NCBI RefSeq assembly: GCF_048594095.1
Contig: NC_132810.1
Coordinates: 2,457,001-2,521,000 of the forward strand
Length of the DNA: 64,000 nucleotides
Direction: 5' to 3'
DNA from: Paramormyrops kingsleyae
Taxonomy: Eukaryota; Chordata; Actinopteri; Osteoglossiformes; Mormyridae
This document shows positions 37,795-49,600 of the stretch, one piece after another. How positions within the stretch are numbered: position 1 is the first letter of the stretch; every line of letters starts with the position of its first letter. Below the pieces are notes generated by a model. It was not told the origin of the DNA. It made no database searches and saw only the letters and a list, made by a program, of their open reading frames with translations. The position numbers and the translations under genes were made by a program.

Positions 37795-38890
37795 GAACAA
37801 CTGGCTCTCGCATGCCTATCCCTGGGCTTGAAAATCTGATGTTCAGGAAACTCTCACTTCCAACAACTCCATAAAAATAAAAAAAGGAAAATTTAACTAA
37901 ACAGATTATAAAAGACTACATCGTTTTTTGGGGGGTTGTGAGGTCTGAAAGAAAAAAATAGACCCCCTCACCTAGTTTTCACACTCTGTTCTCTCGTTCA
38001 AGTGCCAATCTGAGAAGAAATTGAGAGGAGAAAGAGGGATTTTACTGATCTTGGATGAAACAAGAGACTATAAAGTAACAAATTTGGGGGGAGGAACCCG
38101 GACGCAAAACTGATGGCCGCGAGAGCTTTGGGGTTCGGACCCCGCTTTGTACCCCCCTCTCAGGGATGAACAATGTAGCGGCTCCAGCAGGCCTGCAGAC
38201 CCATAGCCACCACTCAGCAGTAACCACTCCTATCAGAGCAGACTATACTTTCCCTTCTTTTCTTCTTTTTCTTTTACATTTTTCTTTTTTTTTGGACCAG
38301 GACTTTGCAGCTTTAAACGAAGTACTAAGCTGTTCTCGATGTTCACATCATCGTTGTTATTGGTCAGCAGAAGTTTCTCCCCTAAAATGCCAGCAGTTTC
38401 CGTCTCTCTTTTTTTTTATGACCTGCCTTCATATGTTCAGGATGTTTTCAGTCAGTTTAGATCAGGTTTTTAAGAACATCTAAAGGGGGAATAGTCGGAA
38501 AAGGTTCCCTCTTATTTTATCTTTCTTTTTTGCCCTTTGAAACTGCAGATTTTGGAAATATCCCTTGATTAAAGATTGAGTGGAATTCTAGATGTGATCA
38601 TTTTGTCATATCTTTTCCTTTTTTTCATGAGTGTACACTTAGTTGTTGAGTATATCTGGGACCATTAAACAAATCTTTGATGTAATATAATTTTACTGTT
38701 GTGCTGGTACGTGCATTGTGTTTAATTTTATTGTTTTGTCCCACATCTTGAGGTGATTCTGGTATAATGGATTAACTAAAAAAGAAATGCACCTAGTAGC
38801 AATACTATTTTGTGACTGAATATTTTATATATTAACAAAATGTCAGATGACGTCCATTATAATAAAACAGCACTATAAAATACTAATGTC
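37795..38890 (+). other. ppp4r3a (smek1): ppp4r3a 3' UTR
   Basis: Non-coding, T-rich sequence follows the TAA at 37792-37794. Poly(A) signal candidates are ATTAAA at 38568-38573 and 38664-38669 and AATAAA at 38861-38866. Several ends are possible; the last signal gives about 1.1 kb. Confidence 0.55.
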
Positions 38891-39949
38891 ACTGTAATTT
38901 CAAAAGGTCAAAAAAATTCTCAATAGTCGAATTTTTGTGCATGCTGCCAAACAACACTTTACTGTGTAGTTTCATTTGTATGAATCGTTGGCACCAATGT
39001 ACTATATAGCAAATTCATATAATCTACAGATAAATTCGCTGTCAGACATTCTGTCTAGTTGAAGAAACCAGCTTACAGAGTTACGACGTAGGCTTGATAT
39101 ATTAGCATGGCAGTTATGCAAAGCATAGTTCGACTGCAAGTTGAACTATTTACGACCTAGATTCCAATATTACTAATATGCTGGACATGTGAAGGTTGAA
39201 TATGATCCGGCCCATTGAAGGAGATCTGAATGCACATGCTGTGCCGCTACAAGACGGACGTGTCGTGGAAACGAAATCGTCAAAATTACCTGTTACATTA
39301 AACTTTGTGATTTTATGTCATTTTAGCTATGAAATATGTAAAACAAACTATGACTCATGAAAGATCCATCGTATCCAAATATACGATGTCAACAGTTGAA
39401 GTTGGCCTAAAGCAGGCTATCCGTTAAGTTACTACACAATTAGGGAGGAGCTGTTCCCAGAAAGCTGGGTGTAAAGCAGAGTGCAGCTCAGCATCGCTGG
39501 GGATCCACGCTGGTGCATCTACATACCTAACAGGGCGATCCAGTCGCTTCAGAGAACAGATAAACCTGCCGTACCACGGAGGGGAGGCCTGAACGAAATG
39601 CATGCAGTAGCGGTGAATATTAACCGGACAATGAATCATATTGCCAGATCCTAAATTTTATCCCCAGGAAATGCATATAATACCATTCATTTTAGTCTGC
39701 TCCTATATAATTAAGTAAAGAAAAATTACAGAATAAACGCATATTTTGAAAGAAGTGAATTTTCTGTTACTGGCACGTATACGCTTTCTGAACGGTGCCA
39801 CTTTCGCCTCTATAACGCGGGACACCTGAGGGGGCTGTTGAGCTGCTTTTGCCGTTTAACACCCCGAATTTTGTCAGGTGCTTCTTACGCACGTTATTCG
39901 ACCTCATTTAAAATGCAGGATTCTTGTCCTGTTAGGCGCGCATTGGTGG

Positions 39950-40100
39950 TTTTGGGAATCGCCCCTCCCCCCGTCGCCGTCACTTTCTGTCCCGCGATTT
40001 GATTGGCTGATGGTCATGTTGGCAGGACTGCCTGTGCGGCCGCAGGTTGGATGCTGAGCGCCTTGTGATAGTGAGTTAGGGAAGGTACTTCCAACAGTAA
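39950..40100 (+). promoter_or_regulatory. candidate ccdc88c promoter
   Basis: A GC-rich patch (gcccctccccccgtcgccgt and a NotI-like gcggccgc) with an inverted CCAAT box (gattggctga, about 40000-40009) lies about 650 bp before the ATG at 40679. No TATA box can be assigned. The stretch 38890-39950 shows no gene. Confidence 0.3.
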
Positions 40101-40678
40101 CGCTTTTCATTGCCTACACATTTATTTTTATGCCTTGCATTGGATTGAACTGCCCATCTCTCTTTTTTTTTTTTAGATGTAATGTATGTTTTTATCTATA
40201 TTATGAACTTGCAACGTAAAGTTTGTTTTAACTTTTCTTGGAGTATTAAAGTGCAAAAAATTACTTTCTAGATATACAGTATGATTGATTACAGGGCGGA
40301 TAGAAGCGTGTGCGGTCTTGTTAACTAAACGAGCGCAAGGTAACTCTTTTGCAAATAAGTAGTTTCGGTTACTTTTGTTCATTAGTACAGCATGAACTGT
40401 CCAGTTCATTTTGATGGAATACTTTGACTGGTCGATCGCAAAGGTAACTGTTGAAAAGTAACCCGAGCGCTGTCATTTTGATCCGAAAGGTAGTAGCGTG
40501 GCTGCTGAATTTATATCGCTTATAAATGGAATTTCGAAGTGTGGGCTTGATGTCCCCCCATCGTGACAGGCGTTTTTTACTTGGGGCCAAACGCATGGAA
40601 CTGGACGTGATTTGCAGATATATTTTCTGGATATAAAAACGCCGTGAGCCTTTGGATACCTACTACCTGCTTTTAAAA

Positions 40679-43600
40679 ATGGATGTTACGGTGTCTGAAC
40701 TGATGGAAAACTTCTTGGATTCCCCCCTGGTTGCATGGGTAAGTTTCGACTTTCGGCAACATTATTGCGGATGCATCTATACAATATATAGGATTTAATA
40801 AATCCGTGTCTTAGTGTTATTCTTATTCCGACAGTGTAATATCAGCTGTTCTTACTGTATGGACTGCCTGGCTTGGCACATGAGAAAAGCGAAATTTTAT
40901 TTTTAACGCCCTGTAAATAGCTGCTATCTTATGATGACAGTAGTGGTGGTAGTTTTATATCTGAAATATAAGTATTATTTATTGTTGTCTTTTCGGCCAC
41001 CTACTCCGCAGTATCACATTCCTTTCTGAAAATCAGCTACTGACATTAACTCCCCGAAGACATTAAACTCTGAATATTTCCCAGCGAGATCGAGGCACAT
41101 CGCAGATACGCAGCTATTATGCTGTATTCAGACTTAACTTTTCGTCTTTAAATAATTTGTATAATAACGATCCACCACAATAATCACCAGGTCGTTATAA
41201 CTGTTCCTTTGTTTTCTCTTATTGTCTGACCCAAGGCAAATATGGCCCTTTGTAGCATGCAGCCATAATGTGAAACAGGAAGGGTTATTTTAAAAATATT
41301 AACCCCTTGTCTGAGCAAACAGGATCTGTTTGCTTTGGGTTAATGTCTGATTGGTATATAGGAGCCATATCTGGCAGTAGTGAAGATATGGGTTGGGTCT
41401 TTTATCTGGTTTCAATTAGCCCACGACCTGTTTCAAGGAAGTTGTATGACACAGTCAAGCCAGATATATTAATTCTTTTACTGTGCAGTAGTACAAGGTT
41501 TGTACCTACCATTAAAGTAGGGCATGTCTGTCCATACTTCCCTCTGTTTGTGGCTGGAAAAGTCTTCTTTCTTTATTGCTCATCATACACATGGATGATA
41601 AATATATAGCATTGATGATTTGCTGGTAGGCTGTAAGAAGCAAGATGTTGTTGTTATATGACAAAGGGAAAACTTTGTTGAAACGTTTGCTCAGCTTTTT
41701 GCCAGAGAAGGGACTTGCCATTGTATCGTGCTTCTTAAATAATAAAAAAATGAATATCATGCTCATGCTGATGACTCATGTGATATTATAAATGTATCAT
41801 GATAGTGAAGCAATCAAGAATTACAGCAATGTGGGTGGTATGGTGGCCTGCCTCACAAACCCCAGGGCATTGGTTCGAATTTCACCTCTGATCTGCATGT
41901 TTGCGTGTCCTCACCATGTCTTGTGGGTTTTGACACACAGCTATGTTAAATGATTGTGTGTGTGTGTGTGCGTATATATGTGAGTGAGAGAGAGAGCGAG
42001 AGAGAGAGAGAGTGATGGACCCATAGGAATGCAGTGGAAAGCGTTGTTCTCTGAAATAAATGGTTGGCCAGTCCTGAATGCAGCAGCTGTTGGCCGTAAA
42101 TGAAAGCTCCACCTCTTGTGTCTTTAGGTGAAGACTTTCGGGGCACTTGGTGCTGGCTCTGAAGATAAGCTCACGATGTTCATGGACCTGGTGGATGGGG
42201 CATTTCTGCACAAGATAATGACTGACATGTAAGATACATCCTCAATATTTTATTGACTGAGAATCAAGCTCCATTTGTCTACTTAATTTGACTTTGATTT
42301 TTTTTCCTTAGATATCTACATACAACTGCGAAACTAATCTATGCTAACTGAATTGCACTGTGTTTAGTGATCGAAGTGAATTTTCTGTAATTTTTACTAT
42401 TAGTAAAAATACTTTTTACTTGAAGTTACGTGTGTATCTGATATTTTGTTGGCTTCTTGAGTTTCGTGAGTTTATTAACTGCAGTATGGCACCTTTCACA
42501 AACCCAAGGCATGCTTTACAAGAAAGAGGGGAAAAGTGTCATCTTATTCCAGAGTACATCCACAGAGCCTTATTTGAAGTGTCTTTTATTTACATGCTTG
42601 TGACCTCAATCCTACCTCACTGGGTTTTATCGTTATTTAGCTGAAGGGAGGGTGTATCTCAATACACACTGTCTAGACACTTGCACAGAGATGCATGTAT
42701 GTTTGCCTGTACACACAAACATGTCGCCTCATGTCTTAGCCTTGTACTTCCTTTTGATGTGAGAGTGAAGTAGCTGAGATTAGTGGTTATTCAGTGTGTG
42801 GTTTATCCTGAGGACCATGTGCCCATGATGCACGTTCCCTGTACCACTGAGCAAGTAGCTTAATTCAAAGCTAGGGGTGAAAATATGTCTGTCAGCCAAG
42901 TGTAAATCAGATAGTGCTCAGTGCCTGAAAGATCATGGGTTTGAATCTCTTGGCCACGTGCCTGAAAGATCACTGGTTTGAATCTCTTGGCCAAGTGCCT
43001 GAAAGATCATGGGTTTGAATCCCTTGGCCAAGTGCCTGAACGATCATGGGTTTGAATCCCTTGGCCAAGTGCCTGAAAGATCATGGGTTTGAATCTCTTG
43101 GCCAAGTGCCTGAAATATCATGGGTTTGAATCCCTTGTCTAAGACAGTAGCCATATCACTGTGGAGTTCTTGAGCAAGACCGTTAACCTTGACAATTCCA
43201 GGATGTTGGCTGACCCTGCTCTATAAAACCCTCTCTCACCCGTGTCTATCTATGTCTCTCACAAAGAGTGAGAGGGGTTATAGAAAAACTACCCTTTTAC
43301 CCTTGAGGTTGAATAAAGTACCTATATTCTGTTCTGTTATTTGGTTCACATTGTATTCAAATATTTTAAATAATTTGTCAGTATCAATCTAGATTAACTC
43401 TGTTCATGTAATATAGTTTCACCAATACCAACTATTAACTATATATAATTTTTTGACAGACAAGCCAAAATTGGAGTCACATGACAGTCAGGATTATCTT
43501 TTACATTTGTTCACTCACTGTTTTACTGATGAATAAACTGGAAAAAATACTTTGAATTAACTGTTTTTATATTCACTTCTTTTGATTCTGGCATCCTAAA

Positions 43601-46600
43601 ATTCAGGCATCTTAAATAAATTACTTAAATGGAATAATTTTTCCCAGCAGTCAAACCATAAAAATGAATGAATACTGTATGAAATGAAATGCTTACCTAC
43701 TCAAGTCACTGTCAATATGATACCAGCTTCATTTTAGGGATTAATATAATAACATAAAATGATGGCTCCATTGTAAAATTAAATAAGTCTTCAAATGGCA
43801 ATAATAAGATATCAAAGCTATATTTTCTTGTCTTGACTTTCATTAAAAAAATAAATAAAAATTATGTATTATTCAGTAGGCACTGTTGCCAATAATAGAT
43901 CTACACATGCATTCTGTGCTTAACTGCTGGAATCACTTCAGCCTAAAACAGGGGTGGGCAGTCTTACCCGCAAAGGGCCGCTGTGGATGCAGCTTTTTGG
44001 GATAACCTTTACTTCGGCTACTCAAACCCAGGATTGAGGACTCTTCAGCCAATCAGTCCTCTAATTAGTGATCTAATTAGGGAGTTGCAGCAAAAACCCG
44101 TATACACAGCGGCCCTTTCTGGAAAAGACTGGCCATCCCTGTCCTAAAAGAATAGTTGACTGCAGAATATATACACTCACCTAAAGGATTATTAGGAACA
44201 CCATACTAATACGGTGTTTGACCCCCTTTCGCCTTCAGAACTGCCTTAATTCTACGTGGCATTGATTTAACAAGGTGCTGAAAGCATTCTTTAGAAATGT
44301 TAGGCCATATTGATAGGATAGCATCTTGCAGTTGATGGAGATTTGTGGGATGCACATCCAGGGCACAAAGCTCCCGTTCCACCACATCCCAAAGATGCTC
44401 TATTGGGTTGAGATCTGGTGCCTGTGGGGGCCATTGTAGTACAGTGAACTCATTGTCATGTTCAAGAAACCAATTTGAAATGATTCGAGCTTTGTGACAT
44501 GGTGCATTATCCTGCTGGAAGTAGCCATCAGAGGATGGGTACATGGTGGTCATAAAGGGATGGACATGGTCAGAAACAATGCTCAGGTAGGCCATGGCAT
44601 TTAAACGATGCCCAATTGGCACTAAGGGGCCTAAAGTGTGCCAAGAAAACATCCCCCACACCATTACACCACCACCACCAGCCTGCACAGTGGTAACAAG
44701 GCATGATGGATCCATGTTCTCATTCTGTTTACGCCAAATTCTGACTCTACCATTTGAATGTCTCAACAGAAATCGAGACTCATCAGACCAGGCAACATTT
44801 TTCCAGTCTTCAACTGTCCAATTTTGGTGAGCTCGTGCAAATTGTAGCCTCTTTTTCCTATTTGTAGTGGAGATGAGTGGTACCCGGTGGGGTCTTCTGC
44901 TGTTGTAGCCCATCCGCCTCAAGGTTGTGCATGTTGTGGCTTCACAAATGCTTTGCTGCATACCTCGGTTGTAACGAGTGGTTATTTCAGTCAAAGTTGC
45001 TCTTCTATCAGCTTGAATCAGTCGGCCCATTCTCCTCTGACCTCTAGCATCAACAAGGCATTTTCGCCCACAGGACTGCCGCATACTGGATGTTTTTCCC
45101 TTTGCACACCATTCTTTGTAAACCCTAGAAATGGTTGTGCGTGAAAATCCCAGTAACTGAGCAGATTGTGAAATACTCAGACCGGCCCGTCTGGCACCAA
45201 CAACCATGCCACGCTCAAAATTGCTTAAATCACCTTTCTTTCCCATTCTGATATTCAGTTTGGAGTTCAGGAGATTGTCTTGACCAGGACCACACCCCTA
45301 AATGCATTGAAGCAACTGCCATGTGATTGGTTGATTAGATAATTGCATTAATGAGAAATTGAACAGGTGTTCCTAATAATCCTTTAGGTGAGTGTATGTA
45401 TGTATGTATTATTTATTCTATATATAAAGTATCCTTAGCACTCTGCTTCTTAAAAAAAAAATAAAAATTAATCCTCGTGTCTCAGTTACAGAAGTTTTCC
45501 AACATAGTGATATTTTTTTGTTCTGTCTCATTATGGTCTGCAGAGATTTAAATGTAAGTTTAACAATCTCCTACATTCTATATTGGGAATCAACATGTCA
45601 GTACGTATAGATTCTCTATTGAATTTTGGCTTATGTATTAGACTTAAGAGATCAAAATAAATCAGACTGATTGAATCAATGCTACTGATGCTAGAATCAC
45701 CTGAAAGAGAATTCCGCCGAATACACAGAATTTGACCTTCCCAGGGTTGACATGTTGTGTGTTCAGAGATGCCCTGTTACTGTTTTAATGAGCTGTTGTT
45801 TTAGCACTTGTGGCCTTCCCATTAGCTTTAACGAGTCTTCTGACCTCTCTCGTTAACAAGGTGTTTTTGCCCACAAAAATGCCGTTAAATGGATTTTTTT
45901 GTCTCGTCACACCATTCTCTGTTAACTCTAGCCACTGTCTGAGATGCTGGTACCATCGTGTCTGCTGCTGACAATCCGACAACATTCAAAATTGCCTAGA
46001 TCAGGCGTCTTAGCTGTTTTAATGCTTAGCCAAACTGTAACTGAATCTCTTGACCCCGTCTGCATGCTGCATGTATTCAGTTACACCTACATGATTCACA
46101 TTTTGGAGGATGAGGCTGTTTTTGTTAAGGAGGAGGTAACACCTAACTGGCTGCTGAGTGTTATGGAGGTAACACCTAACTGGCTGCTGAGTGTTATGGA
46201 GGTAACACCTAACTGGCTGCTGAGTGTTATGGAGGTAACAGCTAACTGGCTGCTGAGTGTGATGGAGGTAACACCTAACTGGCTGAGTGTTATGGAGGTA
46301 ACAGCTAACTGGCTGCTGAGTGTTATGGAGGTAACAGCTAACTGGCTGCTGAGTGTTATGGAGGTAACACCTAACTGGCTGAGTGTTATGGAGGTAACAG
46401 CTAACTGGCTGCTGAGTGTGATGGAGGTAACACCTAACTGGCTGAGTGTGATGGAGGTGACACCTAACTGGCTGAGTGTTATGGAGGTAACACCTAACTG
46501 GCTGAGTGTTATGGAGGTAACACCTAACTGGCTGCTGAGTGTTATGGAGGTAACACCTAACTGGCTGAGTGTTATGGAGGTAACAGCTAACTGGCTGCTG

Positions 46601-49600
46601 AGTGTTATGGAGGTAACACCTAACTGGCTGCTGAGTGTGATGGAGGTAACACCTAACTGGCTGAGTGTGATGGAGGTAACACCTAACTGGCTGAGTGTTA
46701 TGGAGGTAACAGCTAACTGGCTGCTGAGTGTTATGGAGGTAACACCTAACTGGCTGAGTGTTATGGAGGTAACAGCTAACTGGCTGCTGAGTGTTATGGA
46801 GGTAACACCTAACTGGCTGCTGAGTGTTATGGAGGTAACAGCTAACTGGCTGCTGAGTGTTATGGAGGTAACACCTAACTGGCTGCTGAGTGTTATGGAG
46901 GTAACACCTAACTGGCTGCTGAGTGTTATGGAGGTAACACCTAACTGGCTGCTGAGTGTTATGGAGGTAACAGCTAACTGGCTGCTGAGTGTTATGGAGG
47001 TAACAGCTAACTGGCTGCTGAGTGTTATGGAGGTAACACCTAACTGGCTGCTGAGTGTTATGGAGGTAACACCTAACTGGCTGCTGAGTGTTATGGAGGT
47101 AACAGCTAACTGGCTGCTGAGTGTTATGGAGGTAACACCTAACTGGCTGCTGAGTGTTATGGAGGTAACAGCTAACTGGCTGCTGAGTGTTATGGAGGTA
47201 ACAGCTAACTGGCTGCTGAGTGTTATGGAGGTAACACCTAACTGGCTGCTGAGTGTTATGGAGGTAACACCTAACTGGCTGCTGAGTGTTATGGAGGTAA
47301 CAGCTAACTGGCTGCTGAGTGTTATGGAGGTAACACCTAACTGGCTGCTGAGTGTTATGGAGGTAACACCTAACTGGCTGCTGAGTGTTATGGAGGTAAC
47401 ACCTAACTGGCTGCTGAGTGTTATGGAGGTAACACCTAACTGGCTGCTGAGTGTTATGGAGGTAACACCTAACTGGCTGCTGAGTGTTATGGAGGTAACA
47501 CCTAACTGGCTGCTGAGTGTTATGGAGGTAACACCTAACTGGCTGCTGAGTGTTATGGAGGTAACACCTAACTGGCTGCTGAGTGTTATGGAGGTAACAG
47601 CTAACTGGCTGCTGAGTGTGATGGAGGTGACACCTAACTGGCTGAGTGTTATGGAGGTAACAGCTAACTGGCTGCTGAGTGTTATGGAGGTAACAGCTAA
47701 CTGGCTGCTGAGTGTTATGGAGGTAACACCTAACTGGCTGAGTGTTATGGAGGTAACAGCTAACTGGCTGCTGAGTGTGATGGAGGTGACACCTAACTGG
47801 CTGAGTGTTATGGAGGTAACACCTAACTGGCTGAGTGTTATGGAGGTAACACCTAACTGGCTGCTGAGTGTTATGGAGGTAACACCTAACTGGCTGAGTG
47901 TTATGGAGGTAACAGCTAACTGGCTGCTGAGTGTTATGGAGGTAACACCTAACTGGCTGCTGAGTGTGATGGAGGTAACACCTAACTGGCTGAGTGTGAT
48001 GGAGGTAACACCTAACTGGCTGAGTGTTATGGAGGTAACAGCTAACTGGCTGCTGAGTGTTATGGAGGTAACACCTAACTGGCTGCTGAGTGTGATGGAG
48101 GTAACACCTAACTGGCTGAGTGTGATGGAGGTAACACCTAACTGGCTGAGTGTTATGGAGGTAACAGCTAACTGGCTGCTGAGTGTTATGGAGGTAACAG
48201 CTAACTGGCTGCTGAGTGTTATGGAGGTAACACCTAACTGGCTGAGTGTGATGGAGGTAACAGCTAACTGGCTGCTGAGTGTTATGGAGGTAACACCTAA
48301 CTGGCTGAGTGTGATGGAGGTAACAGCTAACTGGCTGCTGAGTGTTATGGAGGTAACACCTAACTGGCTGAGTGTGATGGAGGTAACAGCTAACTGGCTG
48401 CTGAGTGTTATGGAGGTAACACCTAACTGGCTGCTGAGTGTTATGGAGGTAACACCTAACTGGCTGCTGAGTGTTATGGAGGTAACAGCTAACTGGCTGC
48501 TGAGTGTTATGGAGGTAACACCTAACTGGCTGCTGAGTGTTATGGAGGTAACAGCTAACTGGCTGCTGAGTGTTATGGAGGTAACACCTAACTGGCTGAG
48601 TGTGATGGAGGTAACAGCTAACTGGCTGCTGAGTGTTATGGAGGTAACACCTAACTGGCTGAGTGTGATGGAGGTAACAGCTAACTGGCTGCTGAGTGTT
48701 ATGGAGGTAACACCTAACTGGCTGCTGAGTGTTATGGAGGTAACACCTAACTGGCTGCTGAGTGTTATGGAGGTAACACCTAACTGGCTGAGTGTTATGG
48801 AGGTAACAGCTAACTGGCTGCTGAGTGTTATGGAGGTAACAGCTAACTGGCTGCTGAGTGTTATGGAGGTAACAGCTAACTGGCTGCTGAGTGTTATGGA
48901 GGTAACACCTAACTGGCTGAGTGTGATGGAGGTAACAGCTAACTGGCTGCTGAGTGTTATGGAGGTAACACCTAACTGGCTGAGTGTGATGGAGGTAACA
49001 GCTAACTGGCTGCTGAGTGTTATGGAGGTAACACCTAACTGGCTGAGTGTGATGGAGGTAACAGCTAACTGGCTGCTGAGTGTTATGGAGGTAACACCTA
49101 ACTGGCTGCTGAGTGTTATGGAGGTAACAGCTAACTGGCTGCTGAGTGTTATGGAGGTAACACCTAACTGGCTGCTGAGTGTAATGGAGGTAACACCTAA
49201 CTGGCTGAGTGTGATGGAGGTAACAGCTAACTGGCTGCTGAGTGTTATGGAGGTAACACCTAACTGGCTGCTGAGTGTTATGGAGGTAACAGCTAACTGG
49301 CTGCTGAGTGTTATGGAGGTAACAGCTAACTGGCTGCTGAGTGTTATGGAGGTAACACCTAACTGGCTGCTGAGTGTTATGGAGGTAACAGCTAACTGGC
49401 TGCTGAGTGTTATGGAGGTAACACCTAACTGGCTGCTGAGTGTAATGGAGGTAACACCTAACTGGCTGAGTGTGATGGAGGTAACAGCTAACTGGCTGCT
49501 GAGTGTTATGGAGGTAACACCTAACTGGCTGCTGAGTGTTATGGAGGTAACAGCTAACTGGCTGCTGAGTGTGATGGAGGTAACAGCTAACTGGCTGCTG

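Noticed and set aside
42905..43145. CRISPR-like array of direct repeats
   Set aside because: Units are contiguous with no unique spacers, and the genome is eukaryotic.
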